DNA from: Bacteroides cellulosilyticus
Lineage (GTDB): Bacteria; Bacteroidota; Bacteroidia; Bacteroidales; Bacteroidaceae
Direction: 5' to 3'
DNA length: 64,000 bases
Assembly (NCBI RefSeq): GCF_020091405.1
Contig: NZ_CP081903.1
Span: 3,224,501-3,288,500, forward strand
Part shown: positions 8,078-16,848 of the stretch, in pieces
Layout: each line of letters opens with the position of its first letter
How positions within the stretch are numbered: position 1 is the stretch's first letter
Notes under the pieces: model-generated
What the model was told of the DNA's origin: nothing
The model's database searches: none
Seen by the model: only the letters and a program-made list of their open reading frames with translations
Program-made: the position numbers and the translations under genes

Positions 8078-8692
8078 TAGATTATCCTTGATATCCTGCA
8101 ATTCCACCAGCTTATTCACAATAGCGTAAATGGTGAGACCTGCCGGAGAATGTATTTGCAGTTTACGGGCGATGTTCCGACGGTGGGTAATGACAGTGTG
8201 GATGGAGAGGTAAAGTTGGTCGGCAATGGCTTTATTGGTCATGCCTTTCACAACGCAGGTTATTATTTCTTTTTCACGCTGGCTGAGCGTTTCCTGCTCG
8301 TTTTCTTTCTCCTCTTCTTCTTCAGTGCAAAGCAATTGGTTTATTTTCGTGGCAATTGTTTCTGTGTCGTCACAGATGGATAGATGGTCATCGTACTCTT
8401 TTAATGAATTGCTATCAATGACGGAACACACAAGCGCGAGATATTTAGTCTCCGCTTTGCCGTTTTCCGCTTTGAATGTAGCAATGTCAAACCACCCGCC
8501 GAAGGTTGGATTGACAATGAGAATATCCGGTGTGTTCAAGTGGATGTAGCTTTGCAGAGATTCCGGAGAAGAGACTTCTATTGGATGTACATTCAGGTTG
8601 GGCAAGCGCTTTAGTACTGCTGTAAGCCCACTACGAATAATAACTGAAGTCTCCGCAACTGCTATTTTTATAGAAGAGGCATTATTGTTCAT
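8075..8692 (-). CDS. LuxR-family regulator with degenerate receiver domain
   Basis: The 205-residue protein has an N-terminal receiver-like fold (residues ~8-120) and a C-terminal LuxR/FixJ helix-turn-helix (LSQREKEIITCVVKGMTNKAIADQL, then HTVITHRRNIARKL). The receiver lacks the phosphoacceptor: the strand that should end in Asp reads ILIVNP, and the first-strand acidic pair is IAVAET. It is thus a pseudo-receiver unlikely to be phosphorylated. Its start overlaps the stop of the hemerythrin gene by 11 bases, so both are expressed together. Regulation of a nitrosative or oxidative stress response is inferred only from that partner. Confidence 0.85.
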   Translation of the reverse strand: MNNNASSIKIAVAETSVIIRSGLTAVLKRLPNLNVHPIEVSSPESLQSYIHLNTPDILIVNPTFGGWFDIATFKAENGKAETKYLALVCSVIDSNSLKEYDDHLSICDDTETIATKINQLLCTEEEEEKENEQETLSQREKEIITCVVKGMTNKAIADQLYLSIHTVITHRRNIARKLQIHSPAGLTIYAIVNKLVELQDIKDNL

Positions 8693-9392
8693 TTTTCAAT
8701 CTCCTTTCCAATTGTGCCACAGCAGGAACAAACATGTAGTCTTCTACCTGGCAGTGTGAAGCAAGGTCATGTTCGCAGTTGAAGATATCGAAAAGAACGG
8801 CGTTGAGCTTGTTGTTATTCTCTTTTTCCGGATAATATTTAATGATGATATTTTTCAGCTCTGTCAACTTGGTCTCTATCTGATTGTGTTTGCTGGCAAA
8901 GGTTGCTATGTCGTAATTCTCGGCAAGCTTGCCTTCCAGTAGTTTTTCTACATAGGTAAACACAGCCTCGTTTTCATACTCCATATGACGGCGTACTTCT
9001 TTGGCATATTCATCGAAGAATTTTAAAATGAGATAGGCTATGTTGTCAGTGCCTGAGCAGTCAATGGACTCGATAAGTTTACGGCGAATGACTGGTAACT
9101 TGAAATCAAGAAAATAAGTGTGTGCCTGTTTCAGATAGTCCATAAGTGCAGGGATGGAAAAAGCGTCTTCATCCTCACTATAGGTATAGGCATATTGTTC
9201 TTCACTGATGAAATTGGCTACTGCGAGAAAGGTGCGGTAGTCTACGCCTTGAGCTTCACAAACGTCCTTCACGCTTTTATCTCCAAAACCCAGGGAGAGG
9301 CCAAAACGGCTCATAACCATTAATAAGGAGTAGTTATCACAGATAAGGTCGCTCATTTTGTCTGTGGCGCGATACTTATGCGGTTCATTCAT
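8682..9392 (-). CDS. Hemerythrin-domain protein, RIC/YtfE-like
   Basis: The 236-residue protein has an N-terminal helical domain like ScdA_N/DUF542 (residues ~15-60: ICDNYSLLMVMSRFGLSLGF) and a C-terminal hemerythrin-like four-helix bundle. Candidate di-iron ligands are His in RRHMEYENEAVF, SKHNQIE, and EHDLASHCQVEDYMF. YtfE/ScdA/RIC proteins repair iron-sulfur clusters after nitric oxide or peroxide damage; that role is inferred by family. The N-terminal Cys pair seen in ScdA is not obvious here. It is first in an operon with a LuxR regulator, and a dyad lies 59 bases upstream of its start. Confidence 0.8.
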   Translation of the reverse strand: MNEPHKYRATDKMSDLICDNYSLLMVMSRFGLSLGFGDKSVKDVCEAQGVDYRTFLAVANFISEEQYAYTYSEDEDAFSIPALMDYLKQAHTYFLDFKLPVIRRKLIESIDCSGTDNIAYLILKFFDEYAKEVRRHMEYENEAVFTYVEKLLEGKLAENYDIATFASKHNQIETKLTELKNIIIKYYPEKENNNKLNAVLFDIFNCEHDLASHCQVEDYMFVPAVAQLERRLKNEQ

Positions 9393-9450
9393 TGCAGATT
9401 ATCCTTTCTTTCTTTGTTTATTCGTGCGCAAAGGAACGGATTTTTCCTGA

Positions 9451-9468
9451 AAATAGCAATCGCTATTT
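9451..9468 (-). promoter_or_regulatory. Dyad upstream of the hemerythrin operon
   Basis: AAATAGC and GCTATTT flank AATC, a perfect 7+7 inverted repeat. It lies about 60 bases upstream of the hemerythrin start, close to a CAAAGGAA (9429-9436) that reads as TTCCTTTG on the minus strand, near a -7 box. An operator is a reasonable reading. Confidence 0.45.
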
Positions 9469-9506
9469 GTAGGTATTTTCTGTTTAGTCTTATTTAACGA
9501 GAAAAA

Positions 9507-9522
9507 TTAGTTTATAAACTAA
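9507..9522 (+). promoter_or_regulatory. Perfect palindrome, likely BlaI-type operator
   Basis: TTAGTTTATAAACTAA is a 16-base perfect palindrome 35 bases before the blaI-like start, followed by a partial copy of its half-site (TTTTAGTTA at 9526-9534). It overlaps the expected -33 region of a promoter whose -7 box would be GTTATTTG (9531-9538), where a repressor would block transcription. Confidence 0.65.
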
Positions 9523-9557
9523 ATATTTTAGTTATTTGCAGAAAACAAATAAAGACT

Positions 9558-9920
9558 ATGAAAGGATTGACTGCGAAAGAAGAAGAAATCATGGGATTTT
9601 TCTGGGAGAAAGGTCCGCTGTTTGTGAAGGAGATGCTGGCTTTCTATGAAGAACCGAAACCGCATTTCAATACTTTATCCACGATTGTAAGGGGCCTGGA
9701 AGAGAAAGGTTTCCTGGCACATAAGACGTATGGCAATACGTACCAATATTATGCGGTGGTGAATAGGGACGATTTCAGCAAAGGAACGTTGAAGAAGGTA
9801 ATCAGCAAGTACTTTAATAATTCGTATCTCAGTGCAGTGTCGTCTTTGGTAAAAGAGGAGGATATTTCGCTGGACGACCTGAAGCAACTGATTGCCGAAG
9901 TGGAGAAAGGAACAAAATAG
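9558..9920 (+). CDS. BlaI/MecI/CopY-family repressor
   Basis: The 120-residue protein matches the penicillinase-repressor family: an N-terminal winged helix (LTAKEEEIMGFFWEKGPLFVKEM, then HFNTLSTIVRGLEEKGFLAHK) and a C-terminal dimerisation helix pair (SYLSAVSSLVKEEDISLDDLKQLIAEVEKG). BlaI-type repressors are cut, directly or not, after a BlaR1-like M56 protease senses a signal; such a protease is encoded two genes downstream. The gene lies behind a 16-base palindrome that probably mediates autorepression. The operon continues with a TlpA-like protein ten bases later. Confidence 0.92.
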   Translation: MKGLTAKEEEIMGFFWEKGPLFVKEMLAFYEEPKPHFNTLSTIVRGLEEKGFLAHKTYGNTYQYYAVVNRDDFSKGTLKKVISKYFNNSYLSAVSSLVKEEDISLDDLKQLIAEVEKGTK

Positions 9921-9941
9921 TAACTTTAAATGCCGGAGATT

Positions 9942-11786
9942 ATGAAAAACATTGCGATAACTTGTTTGGTTCTGGTAGCTGTCTGCGTAGGTTTACAGGC
10001 AAAGAAAACAGTGAAAGCACCTTATTTCATGGCAGCTAGCAGTAACCAGCTTGAAATAGAGAAAGTGACGTTGGGCAAGGATACAACGTGGGTGGATGCA
10101 AAAATATACACGATCTCGGGCGACGATGTGAGAATAGATTCGACAACGGTTTTGCAGGTTGCCGGAAAAAGATATGCATATTTGGGTGGCGATGGCTTCT
10201 CTAAAGGATTGTGGACACGAGTGCCGGCTTCGGGTGAGTTGTCCGTGACGTTGAAATTTGAACCACTCCCTATGGATGCGGAAAGTTTCGATTTCATGGA
10301 AATGCCGGATGCGGATGATAAGGGTTGGTGTATATACGGGGTGCGTCTGGACGGGAAAAAGCCTGCTATCGGAGTACCTGAGAAACTTCTGGACCAGCAG
10401 TTGGATTACTCCCTGCCTTTGCCTGAGCCTGAACTGAAGAATGGAAAGACAGTGATACGCGGGCAGATATTGGGATATAATCCGAGATATGGAACCACTT
10501 TGAATTTTAATTGTGCGGACTGGTTGTTTTTTGACGTGTTCGGACAATCAATCCCAATAGCCGAAGACGGTAGTTTCCGCTATGAGACTAATCTGATGTT
10601 GCCCGGTGATGCAACTTTACGGGTCGGGAAAAAGCGTTTTGAATTATTTCTTGTCCCGGGTGGTGAACTTGTAGTGACTTTGAATCTGCCGGCGATTTTT
10701 TGGTCGGAGACACGTCTGTTCAAAAAGAAAGAGAATGGACAACTTGTTTGGTTTGAGGGGACTTATGCCGGATTGAATACGGAACTGGCTAAATATGGCT
10801 CATTGATGAATATCTACAGTGCCGATAATTTCTATGAAAATATCTGTGGAATTACTCCTAATCAGTATAAGAAATATGTGACTAAGATTTACGAAAAATA
10901 TCGTGAGGACATATTAAGGAATAAGTCGTTGAGCGATGCTGCACATATTTTCCTGATAACTAAACTGGAAATGTCGTATTTCTTTGCCATCAAGGGATAT
11001 AAAAGTAACATCAGTTATGCCCCGATGATTAGCGGAAAGAAAGGGGTGAAGCGGGCAGATATGACAGTGGATGAAAACTATTATGATGAAATCCTGAAAC
11101 TGGATTTTATTCATTCGCCTAATATCCGTTATGGTAGTTATCCGGACTTTGTCCGTGTGGCTACCGGAGATTTTAAAGGAAAGTTTGAACCGGAGCCTAT
11201 CTGGGAGGATATTTTGCGTGCAAAGCCTTTAGGGGATGCTCTTGCCCGGATGAAGCCGTTGAGTGAGGAGCAACTGTTGACTTTGGATAGTATTGCCGAG
11301 ACGGAGATAAAGAAAGCTCTGAATATCCGGAATCAAAAAATAGTAGATTTGCTTGCGGAGAGTGCAAAGAAAACCGGTTATACCATTTGCCAACTGGATA
11401 CCGCAGTTACGGCAGATAACCTTATAGCTACTATCACCCGCCCCTATCGTGGAAAAGTGGTATTGATAGATATGTGGAATACCTGGTGTGGACCCTGCAT
11501 AAGGGCAATGAAGAGCTTACAGCTGGTTAAGGAAGAATTGAAAGATGTGGTGTATGTGTATGTGGCGGATGAATCTTCGCCCGAAGGAAAGTGGAAAATC
11601 ACGATACCTGATATTCACGGTATGCATTACCGGATTACCAATGAACAGAGTTCCGCTATGGGAAAACTGTATGAGTATCCCGGAATACCTACTTATTTCA
11701 TTGTAGACCGGGAAGGAAATATTGCATATAAAGTTACCGGTTTCCCCGGAGCAGAAGTGATAAAAAAAGAATTGAGTAAATTATAA
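9942..11786 (+). CDS. Large exported TlpA/AhpC-type thioredoxin-like protein
   Basis: The protein is 614 residues from the ATG at 9942, which gives a clean signal peptide (MKNIAITCLVLVAVCVGLQA) and has GGAG seven bases upstream; an in-frame ATG at 9930 adds only MPEI. The first ~450 residues hold a beta-rich domain of unknown role and a helical part. The C-terminal ~140 residues are a thioredoxin fold with WCGPC in the segment MWNTWCGPCIRAMK and a cis-Pro context (YEYPGIPTYFIVD). This domain arrangement is common in Bacteroides, where it is taken to be a periplasmic thiol reductase. It sits between blaI and the M56 protease gene in one operon. Confidence 0.85.
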   Translation: MKNIAITCLVLVAVCVGLQAKKTVKAPYFMAASSNQLEIEKVTLGKDTTWVDAKIYTISGDDVRIDSTTVLQVAGKRYAYLGGDGFSKGLWTRVPASGELSVTLKFEPLPMDAESFDFMEMPDADDKGWCIYGVRLDGKKPAIGVPEKLLDQQLDYSLPLPEPELKNGKTVIRGQILGYNPRYGTTLNFNCADWLFFDVFGQSIPIAEDGSFRYETNLMLPGDATLRVGKKRFELFLVPGGELVVTLNLPAIFWSETRLFKKKENGQLVWFEGTYAGLNTELAKYGSLMNIYSADNFYENICGITPNQYKKYVTKIYEKYREDILRNKSLSDAAHIFLITKLEMSYFFAIKGYKSNISYAPMISGKKGVKRADMTVDENYYDEILKLDFIHSPNIRYGSYPDFVRVATGDFKGKFEPEPIWEDILRAKPLGDALARMKPLSEEQLLTLDSIAETEIKKALNIRNQKIVDLLAESAKKTGYTICQLDTAVTADNLIATITRPYRGKVVLIDMWNTWCGPCIRAMKSLQLVKEELKDVVYVYVADESSPEGKWKITIPDIHGMHYRITNEQSSAMGKLYEYPGIPTYFIVDREGNIAYKVTGFPGAEVIKKELSKL

Positions 11787-11800
11787 AATAGTACATCAAT

Positions 11801-14059
11801 ATGGGAATTTTCTTTGTCTATATATTGAAGTCATCGATTTGTCTGGTGGGGTTCTACCTGTTCTACCGTTTATTGTTGAGCCGCGAAACGTTTCATCGTT
11901 TCAACCGGATAGCATTGCTGAGCATATTGCTACTGTCGTGCCTCTTGCCACTGGTGGAGGTGACTGTGGAGAAACAGACAGAGGTTCATCAAACAATGAT
12001 GACTCTGGAGCAGTGGCTGATGCTGGCAGATATGATGAATGCTGAAAGCACGGCAGAGTTGCAGGCAGAGGAAGTGACGGTGACCTGGATACAAGTAGCA
12101 CTGCTGGTGTATCTGGTCGGTATCTTGTTCTTTGCCTTCCGAAATGGGTATTCATTGTTGAAGTTAGGCGGACTACTGCGGTCGGGTAGGAAAGAGCAAC
12201 TTGAAAAATACACCGGTGGCAAAGAGAAAGTGATTCTGATTGTACACGACCGTGATATAGCTCCGTTCAGTTGGATGAAGTATATCGTTATCTCGCAGAA
12301 AGACTTGGATGAGAACGGGCGGGAAATACTTATTCATGAGTTGGCTCATATACAGAACCGGCATTCATGGGATTTGCTGGTGGCAGATATCTGTATCTTT
12401 TTTCAATGGTTCAATCCGGCTTCGTGGCTATTGAAGCAGGAACTGCAGAATATCCATGAGTATGAGGCAGATGAAACAGTTATTGAAAAAGGCGTTGACG
12501 CGAAACAATACCAATTATTATTAATTAAAAAAGCTGTCGGCACAAGGCTCTACTCTATGGCCAACAGCTTTAATCACAGTAAACTTAAAAAACGTATCAC
12601 TATGATGTTAAAAGAAAAATCGAATCCGTGGGCGAAGTTGAAGTATCTGTATATACTTCCGGTAGCTGCTATTGCAGTTACTGCTTTTGCCCGTCCTGAA
12701 ATCTCGGAAACCGCAGAAGAGATTTCAAGAATGTCGGATGCACTCGGGATAGAACAAGCAAGCTTGCTCTTCTCTCGTTTGCACGACATTTCTGCCGTCA
12801 AAGTTAATGATTTGACAGCAATTGTGGAAGCAAAAGCCGCAAAAACTACCGAGGAAGCAGTACAAATGAGTACAGTATTGAAAGATACGGCGAAACCTGT
12901 AGAAGTGAAATACATACCTACAGAGGTGACCGACAAGCTGAAAGGTACTCCGCTTTATGAGGTGGTTGAACAGATGCCGGAATTCCCCGGTGGCGGAATG
13001 GCTGCTGCGTTGGAATACATTCAGAAGAATATGCAGTATCCTGAATCTGCAAAGGAAAACGGTACGCAAGGCCGTGCTATGGTGCAGTTCGTTGTTGATA
13101 AAGAAGGAAATGTGACGGAACCTAAAGTTATCCGTTCGGTAGATAAAGAATTGGATGCTGAGGCCATCCGATTGGTGAAGTCGATGCCGAAGTGGAAGCC
13201 GGGTATGCAAAAGGGACAGGCGGTAGCAGTGAAATATACAATGCCGGTGTTGTTTAAACTGGAAGGGGGAAAGAAAGTGAACTCTTCGATAGTGGTGAAC
13301 TCAATGCCAACAGGTTTCTCTGTTCTAGGTGCAAATGCCCCTTTGTATATTGTGGATGGCAAAGAAGTTACCTCCTCGATAATGTCCGCTTTGGATGCTA
13401 ATAAAATAGAGAGTATGACTGTTCTGAAAGGTAAAGATGCTACTGACCTATATAGCGAAAAAGGAAAGAACGGTGTCATCCTGATTACCTTGAAGGGGAG
13501 TGAGCAAAAGCCTATTACTTTATCAACCAAGAGTTCTGCTGTCAGTGTACCCGGAGTGAATGCGGTTTATCTGAATAATAGAAGGTCGGATTGGGCAGAT
13601 GTGGATGTGTTTGTTGACGGCGAAAAAATCGAATTGTCCGGTAAAGCATTGGATGAAGTTGTATCTCCCAATGAGATAGAGAGCATCAATATTGAGAAAA
13701 ATGCAGAAGATGCAAATAGGGGGAAGATCTATATCACTACCAAGAAAAGTAAAGGAAAATACACTATGGTTACTAGTGAAGGCAAGGAGAATGTTTATTT
13801 TACCGTCAAAGGTGGTGAGAAAGCTTCTGGCAAAGGTGAAATGAGAGTTGAAGGGGTTGTTCAGGATAAAGATGGAGAGCCTGTCATTGGTGCCACTGTT
13901 TTGCTTGAAGGAACAAATATGGGAACGGTTACTGATGTGGATGGGCGCTTTGTCATACCTGCTGCAAAGGGGGACAAGTTAGTAGTTTCCTATGTGAATA
14001 TGAAGACCGCTAAGGTGAAAGTCGCACCGAAGGTAACGGTTACTTTAAAAGACGAATAA
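11801..14059 (+). CDS. M56 (BlaR1-like) metallopeptidase fused to TonB-C, plug-like and CarboxypepD_reg-like modules
   Basis: The 752-residue protein starts with four membrane helices (about 4-26, 35-53, 95-115 and 280-298). Between them is the zinc site His179-Glu-Leu-Ala-His183 and the later EYEAD (220-224) that supplies the third ligand, as in BlaR1/MecR1. After the last helix comes a TonB C-terminal fold (about 387-487, YPESAKENGTQGRAMVQFVV), then a TonB-receptor plug-like segment (about 510-566, PLYIVDGKEV...KGKNGVILIT), and at the end a CarboxypepD_reg-like Ig domain (about 685-752, EPVIGATVLLEG). The protease probably controls BlaI; the appended modules point to an envelope input. The exact signal is unknown. 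Confidence 0.9.
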   Translation: MGIFFVYILKSSICLVGFYLFYRLLLSRETFHRFNRIALLSILLLSCLLPLVEVTVEKQTEVHQTMMTLEQWLMLADMMNAESTAELQAEEVTVTWIQVALLVYLVGILFFAFRNGYSLLKLGGLLRSGRKEQLEKYTGGKEKVILIVHDRDIAPFSWMKYIVISQKDLDENGREILIHELAHIQNRHSWDLLVADICIFFQWFNPASWLLKQELQNIHEYEADETVIEKGVDAKQYQLLLIKKAVGTRLYSMANSFNHSKLKKRITMMLKEKSNPWAKLKYLYILPVAAIAVTAFARPEISETAEEISRMSDALGIEQASLLFSRLHDISAVKVNDLTAIVEAKAAKTTEEAVQMSTVLKDTAKPVEVKYIPTEVTDKLKGTPLYEVVEQMPEFPGGGMAAALEYIQKNMQYPESAKENGTQGRAMVQFVVDKEGNVTEPKVIRSVDKELDAEAIRLVKSMPKWKPGMQKGQAVAVKYTMPVLFKLEGGKKVNSSIVVNSMPTGFSVLGANAPLYIVDGKEVTSSIMSALDANKIESMTVLKGKDATDLYSEKGKNGVILITLKGSEQKPITLSTKSSAVSVPGVNAVYLNNRRSDWADVDVFVDGEKIELSGKALDEVVSPNEIESINIEKNAEDANRGKIYITTKKSKGKYTMVTSEGKENVYFTVKGGEKASGKGEMRVEGVVQDKDGEPVIGATVLLEGTNMGTVTDVDGRFVIPAAKGDKLVVSYVNMKTAKVKVAPKVTVTLKDE

Positions 14060-14074
14060 TACGTATATTTTAGT

Positions 14075-14839
14075 ATGAAAATAAATTCTCTCTTTTTGTT
14101 TCTCTCTATGATGTTTGTGTGGGCGGGGCTTTGCTCTGCCCAGACTACCAGTGATAAATATTACCTGATCAACGGATATTTTTTTAATGGCATGCCACCG
14201 GGAATCAGGAATGCGCAAGGAGACCGCTTTGTCATGCTGAAAGATGACGAAGGACACATGGCTTTGGAGATTAGGTTGCCTAAGGGAAAAACTCTGCCGG
14301 AGTACGCTGTCAAATATCGGATTCCGGTAGAAGAAGTACCCGGAGGAGAAGAACTTCTGAGAATCTCCCGTTCGGGGACGGAACCGGTGATAAGCATATC
14401 CAGCAATTCGGTTACTCTTGATGAATGGGTGGGAAAAGCATTTCCAGACTTTAAAGTAACGGATACTACAGGGCGTGTCTGGACCAAAACTGATATACTT
14501 GGAAAGCCTTTTGTTCTGAACTATTGGCATACCGGTTGCAGACCATGTATCAAGGAAATGCCGGACCTGAACGAATGGATGAAAATCTGTCCGGATGTAA
14601 CTTATTTCTCTACCACTTGGAACACAGCGGATCAGATAAAGAAGATTGTGGAAAACCGTCCCTTCCTCTTTACCCATATTGCCGATGACTTGTTCTTCTT
14701 CAATCTGTTTAAAGTGCAGGTCACGCCAACTACGTTGTTGGTAGATAAGAAAGGTATTATCCGTTATTGGGAAGAAGGTACAAGCGAGAGTAAACGGGCC
14801 TATTTGCTTGATAGATTAAAGGAATTATCAGCCGAATAA
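14075..14839 (+). CDS. TlpA-like periplasmic thioredoxin
   Basis: The 254-residue protein has a signal peptide (cleavage likely after LCSA) and a C-terminal thioredoxin-like domain from about residue 125. The redox motif is WHTGCRPC, with Cys-Arg-Pro-Cys instead of the common CxPC forms, and the cis-Pro loop is VQVTPTTLLVD. It follows the M56 gene by 15 bases and is the fourth gene of the blaI operon. A role in reducing or shuffling disulfides in the periplasm is inferred from the fold; two such proteins in one operon suggest that thiol state is what the system monitors or repairs. Confidence 0.87.
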   Translation: MKINSLFLFLSMMFVWAGLCSAQTTSDKYYLINGYFFNGMPPGIRNAQGDRFVMLKDDEGHMALEIRLPKGKTLPEYAVKYRIPVEEVPGGEELLRISRSGTEPVISISSNSVTLDEWVGKAFPDFKVTDTTGRVWTKTDILGKPFVLNYWHTGCRPCIKEMPDLNEWMKICPDVTYFSTTWNTADQIKKIVENRPFLFTHIADDLFFFNLFKVQVTPTTLLVDKKGIIRYWEEGTSESKRAYLLDRLKELSAE

Positions 14840-14859
14840 TCAACTTTGTTTCTTATTTC

Positions 14860-14891
14860 TTTGTTTAAATCATTACTTTTAAGTATTTTTG
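14860..14891 (+). promoter_or_regulatory. Consensus Bacteroides promoter before the plug-like gene
   Basis: TTTG at 14860-14863, a 20-base spacer, and TATTTTTG at 14884-14891 match both boxes of the Bacteroides housekeeping promoter. The start of transcription would be near 14898, giving a leader of about 35 bases. Confidence 0.8.
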
Positions 14892-14932
14892 TTTGAGACG
14901 GTTCAGTATTCTATCACTTAAAAGATAATGCT

Positions 14933-15538
14933 ATGAGACGAGGAAAACAAATTCACCAGGGATATAGCTTCTTTTGGGGAGTATTTCTATTATTAGTAAT
15001 GTCTGCCGCTATATCTATTTATGCTGAAGCCCCTTCTATAAAGGAGCTTGTACTTTTCAAAGATACTTTGAAGAATGACACGATTGTGCCGCAGTCTCCG
15101 AAGAAAGGCGGTACATTGGTTATTAGAGATCGCATTCCTATTCCATCTGATGAGCCTTTATTTATTGTAAATGGAATGGAACTTCCCTATGAGATTTTTG
15201 CAGCATTGAACCCCGCGCATATTGAAAGTCTTGAAGTTTTGAAAGATGCTTCAGCCACTGCCATTTATGGCACACGTGGAATAAATGGGGTCATTATTCT
15301 GAAGTTGAAAACTCCACAACAGGTAAAGGAGGAAAAAAACATTAAGAAAATAGATGATTTTCTCAAGCCAAAGGGAGTAGACAGGAGGAATGCACGTTAC
15401 TATATTGACGGCAAAGAAGTTCCGGCCAGTACTGCGTATCAAACGAGTATTGAGCAAATGGAAGTAAAGACCGGTGCAGACGGAATACTGGAAATTTATA
15501 TTAAACCAATGATTTTCCTAAGGGGAGAATATGAATAA
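14933..15538 (+). CDS. Free-standing TonB-receptor plug-like protein
   Basis: The 201-residue protein has an N-terminal signal or anchor helix (about 17-33) and a plug-like core: PLFIVNGMELPYEIFAALNP, then ESLEVLKDASATAIYGTRGINGVIILKLK. This is the conserved plug segment of TonB-dependent receptors, without any beta-barrel. A second half (YYIDGKEVPAS...) looks like a partial repeat of the same idea. It resembles the plug-like module fused to the M56 protein just upstream, so the two may share an ancestor or a partner. It has its own promoter at 14860. Function unknown. Confidence 0.75.
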   Translation: MRRGKQIHQGYSFFWGVFLLLVMSAAISIYAEAPSIKELVLFKDTLKNDTIVPQSPKKGGTLVIRDRIPIPSDEPLFIVNGMELPYEIFAALNPAHIESLEVLKDASATAIYGTRGINGVIILKLKTPQQVKEEKNIKKIDDFLKPKGVDRRNARYYIDGKEVPASTAYQTSIEQMEVKTGADGILEIYIKPMIFLRGEYE

Positions 15539-15597
15539 AAGTGATTGTCAAGAGTGGAATGATCAAAGATTACGGAATGGGAAATACCTGATGACTT

Positions 15598-16845
15598 ATG
15601 TTAAAACAAATATCCTTATTAATCCTGTGTGCGGTAGCAATCGTCTTATTCACGGCTCCTGTGCAAGCCTGTACTTCTGCTGTTGTATCGGGTAAAGTAA
15701 CGCCCGACGGTCGCCCCCTGCTTTGGAAAAACCGTGATACGGACTTTATGCGAAACCATATTGATTATGTGAAAGGCGAGAAGTATAACTTTATTGCTGT
15801 AGTAAATAGCGCCAATGCATATCTGAAAGAGGCATGGATGGGAACTAATTCCTCAGGATTTGCTTTGATGAATACACAATCGTATAATCTGGTGGATGTA
15901 AAGGGCGATGAAGAACGGGGGGCAGCCAATGGGCGTGTTATTTATCGTGCACTCGAAGTTTGTGCAACGGTAGAGGACTTCTGTCATTTTCTGGATACCA
16001 TTTCCAAGCCCAGCGATATCGAAGCTAATTTTGGTGTAATCGATGCACAAGGCGGGGCAGCTATGTTTGAGGTAGATTATCATAAATATGTGATGTATGA
16101 TGCCAATAACCCGAAGGACGCTCCTTATGGTTATATTGTCCGTACCAACTTTTCTTTTGCTGGTAAGGTGAACGAGGGTGCCGGTTATGTGCGCTATATG
16201 GAAGCAGACCAGGTACTGATGAAAGCTTCGGCTACGGGTAGCATTACCCCACAGTCTATTTTCAATGATTTATCGCGTTCGTTCCGTAACCGTATGCTGG
16301 ATATTGATTTGCGTAGCGGGGCATATAATCGTCCTCAGGCATCGGGTTGGTTTGTAGATCAGGATTTCATTCCGCGTAGCAGTACATCATGTTCCGTGGT
16401 GGTACAAGGGGTGAAACCGGGTGAGAAGGCCGAACTGACTACTATGTGGACACTGTTAGGGTATCCTCCTACCGGTATAGCTGTTCCGTTGTGGGTGAAA
16501 GATGCCGGTAAACTTCTTCCCGGAATGGTACGTTTCGGCAAAGAACATGAGGCAGCTCCGCTCAGTGATTGGTCACTTCGTTTGGCAGACAGAGTTTTCA
16601 GCTATAAGCAGGGAATGGGTACTGGACGTTATCTGAATTGGGAGAGGTTATATAGTCCTGAGAAAGGTGACGGTTATATGACAGCGATTACTGCGGTAGA
16701 AGATGAAGTCTTCCGCACGACGAAGCCATTGCTGGAAGAGTGGTATAAAAAAGGAAGCCTCGATACACAAGCAATACCGAAGCTGTATGACGAACTGGAA
16801 TCATCCATCAGAATGATTTATCAGAGTTTACTGGAATCAGAATAG
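15598..16845 (+). CDS. Secreted Ntn hydrolase (C45/choloylglycine hydrolase-like)
   Basis: The 415-residue protein carries a signal peptide whose cleavage after VQA would expose Cys25 as the N-terminal nucleophile (C-T-S-A-V-V), the defining feature of penicillin acylase/bile salt hydrolase-like Ntn enzymes. WKNRDTD near residue 44 holds an Arg and Asp typical of the active site, and NSSGFALMNTQS around residue 82 follows the family pattern. It probably hydrolyses a linear amide. Whether the substrate is a bile salt, N-acyl amino acid, or peptide cannot be told; it is longer than typical bile salt hydrolases (about 330 residues). It converges on miaA with three bases between stops. Confidence 0.8.
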   Translation: MLKQISLLILCAVAIVLFTAPVQACTSAVVSGKVTPDGRPLLWKNRDTDFMRNHIDYVKGEKYNFIAVVNSANAYLKEAWMGTNSSGFALMNTQSYNLVDVKGDEERGAANGRVIYRALEVCATVEDFCHFLDTISKPSDIEANFGVIDAQGGAAMFEVDYHKYVMYDANNPKDAPYGYIVRTNFSFAGKVNEGAGYVRYMEADQVLMKASATGSITPQSIFNDLSRSFRNRMLDIDLRSGAYNRPQASGWFVDQDFIPRSSTSCSVVVQGVKPGEKAELTTMWTLLGYPPTGIAVPLWVKDAGKLLPGMVRFGKEHEAAPLSDWSLRLADRVFSYKQGMGTGRYLNWERLYSPEKGDGYMTAITAVEDEVFRTTKPLLEEWYKKGSLDTQAIPKLYDELESSIRMIYQSLLESE

Positions 16846-16848
16846 AAT

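Noticed and set aside
9558..14059. The blaI/M56 pair as a beta-lactam resistance operon
   Set aside because: No beta-lactamase or penicillin-binding protein gene is in the cluster, and the M56 tail has no penicillin-sensing domain.
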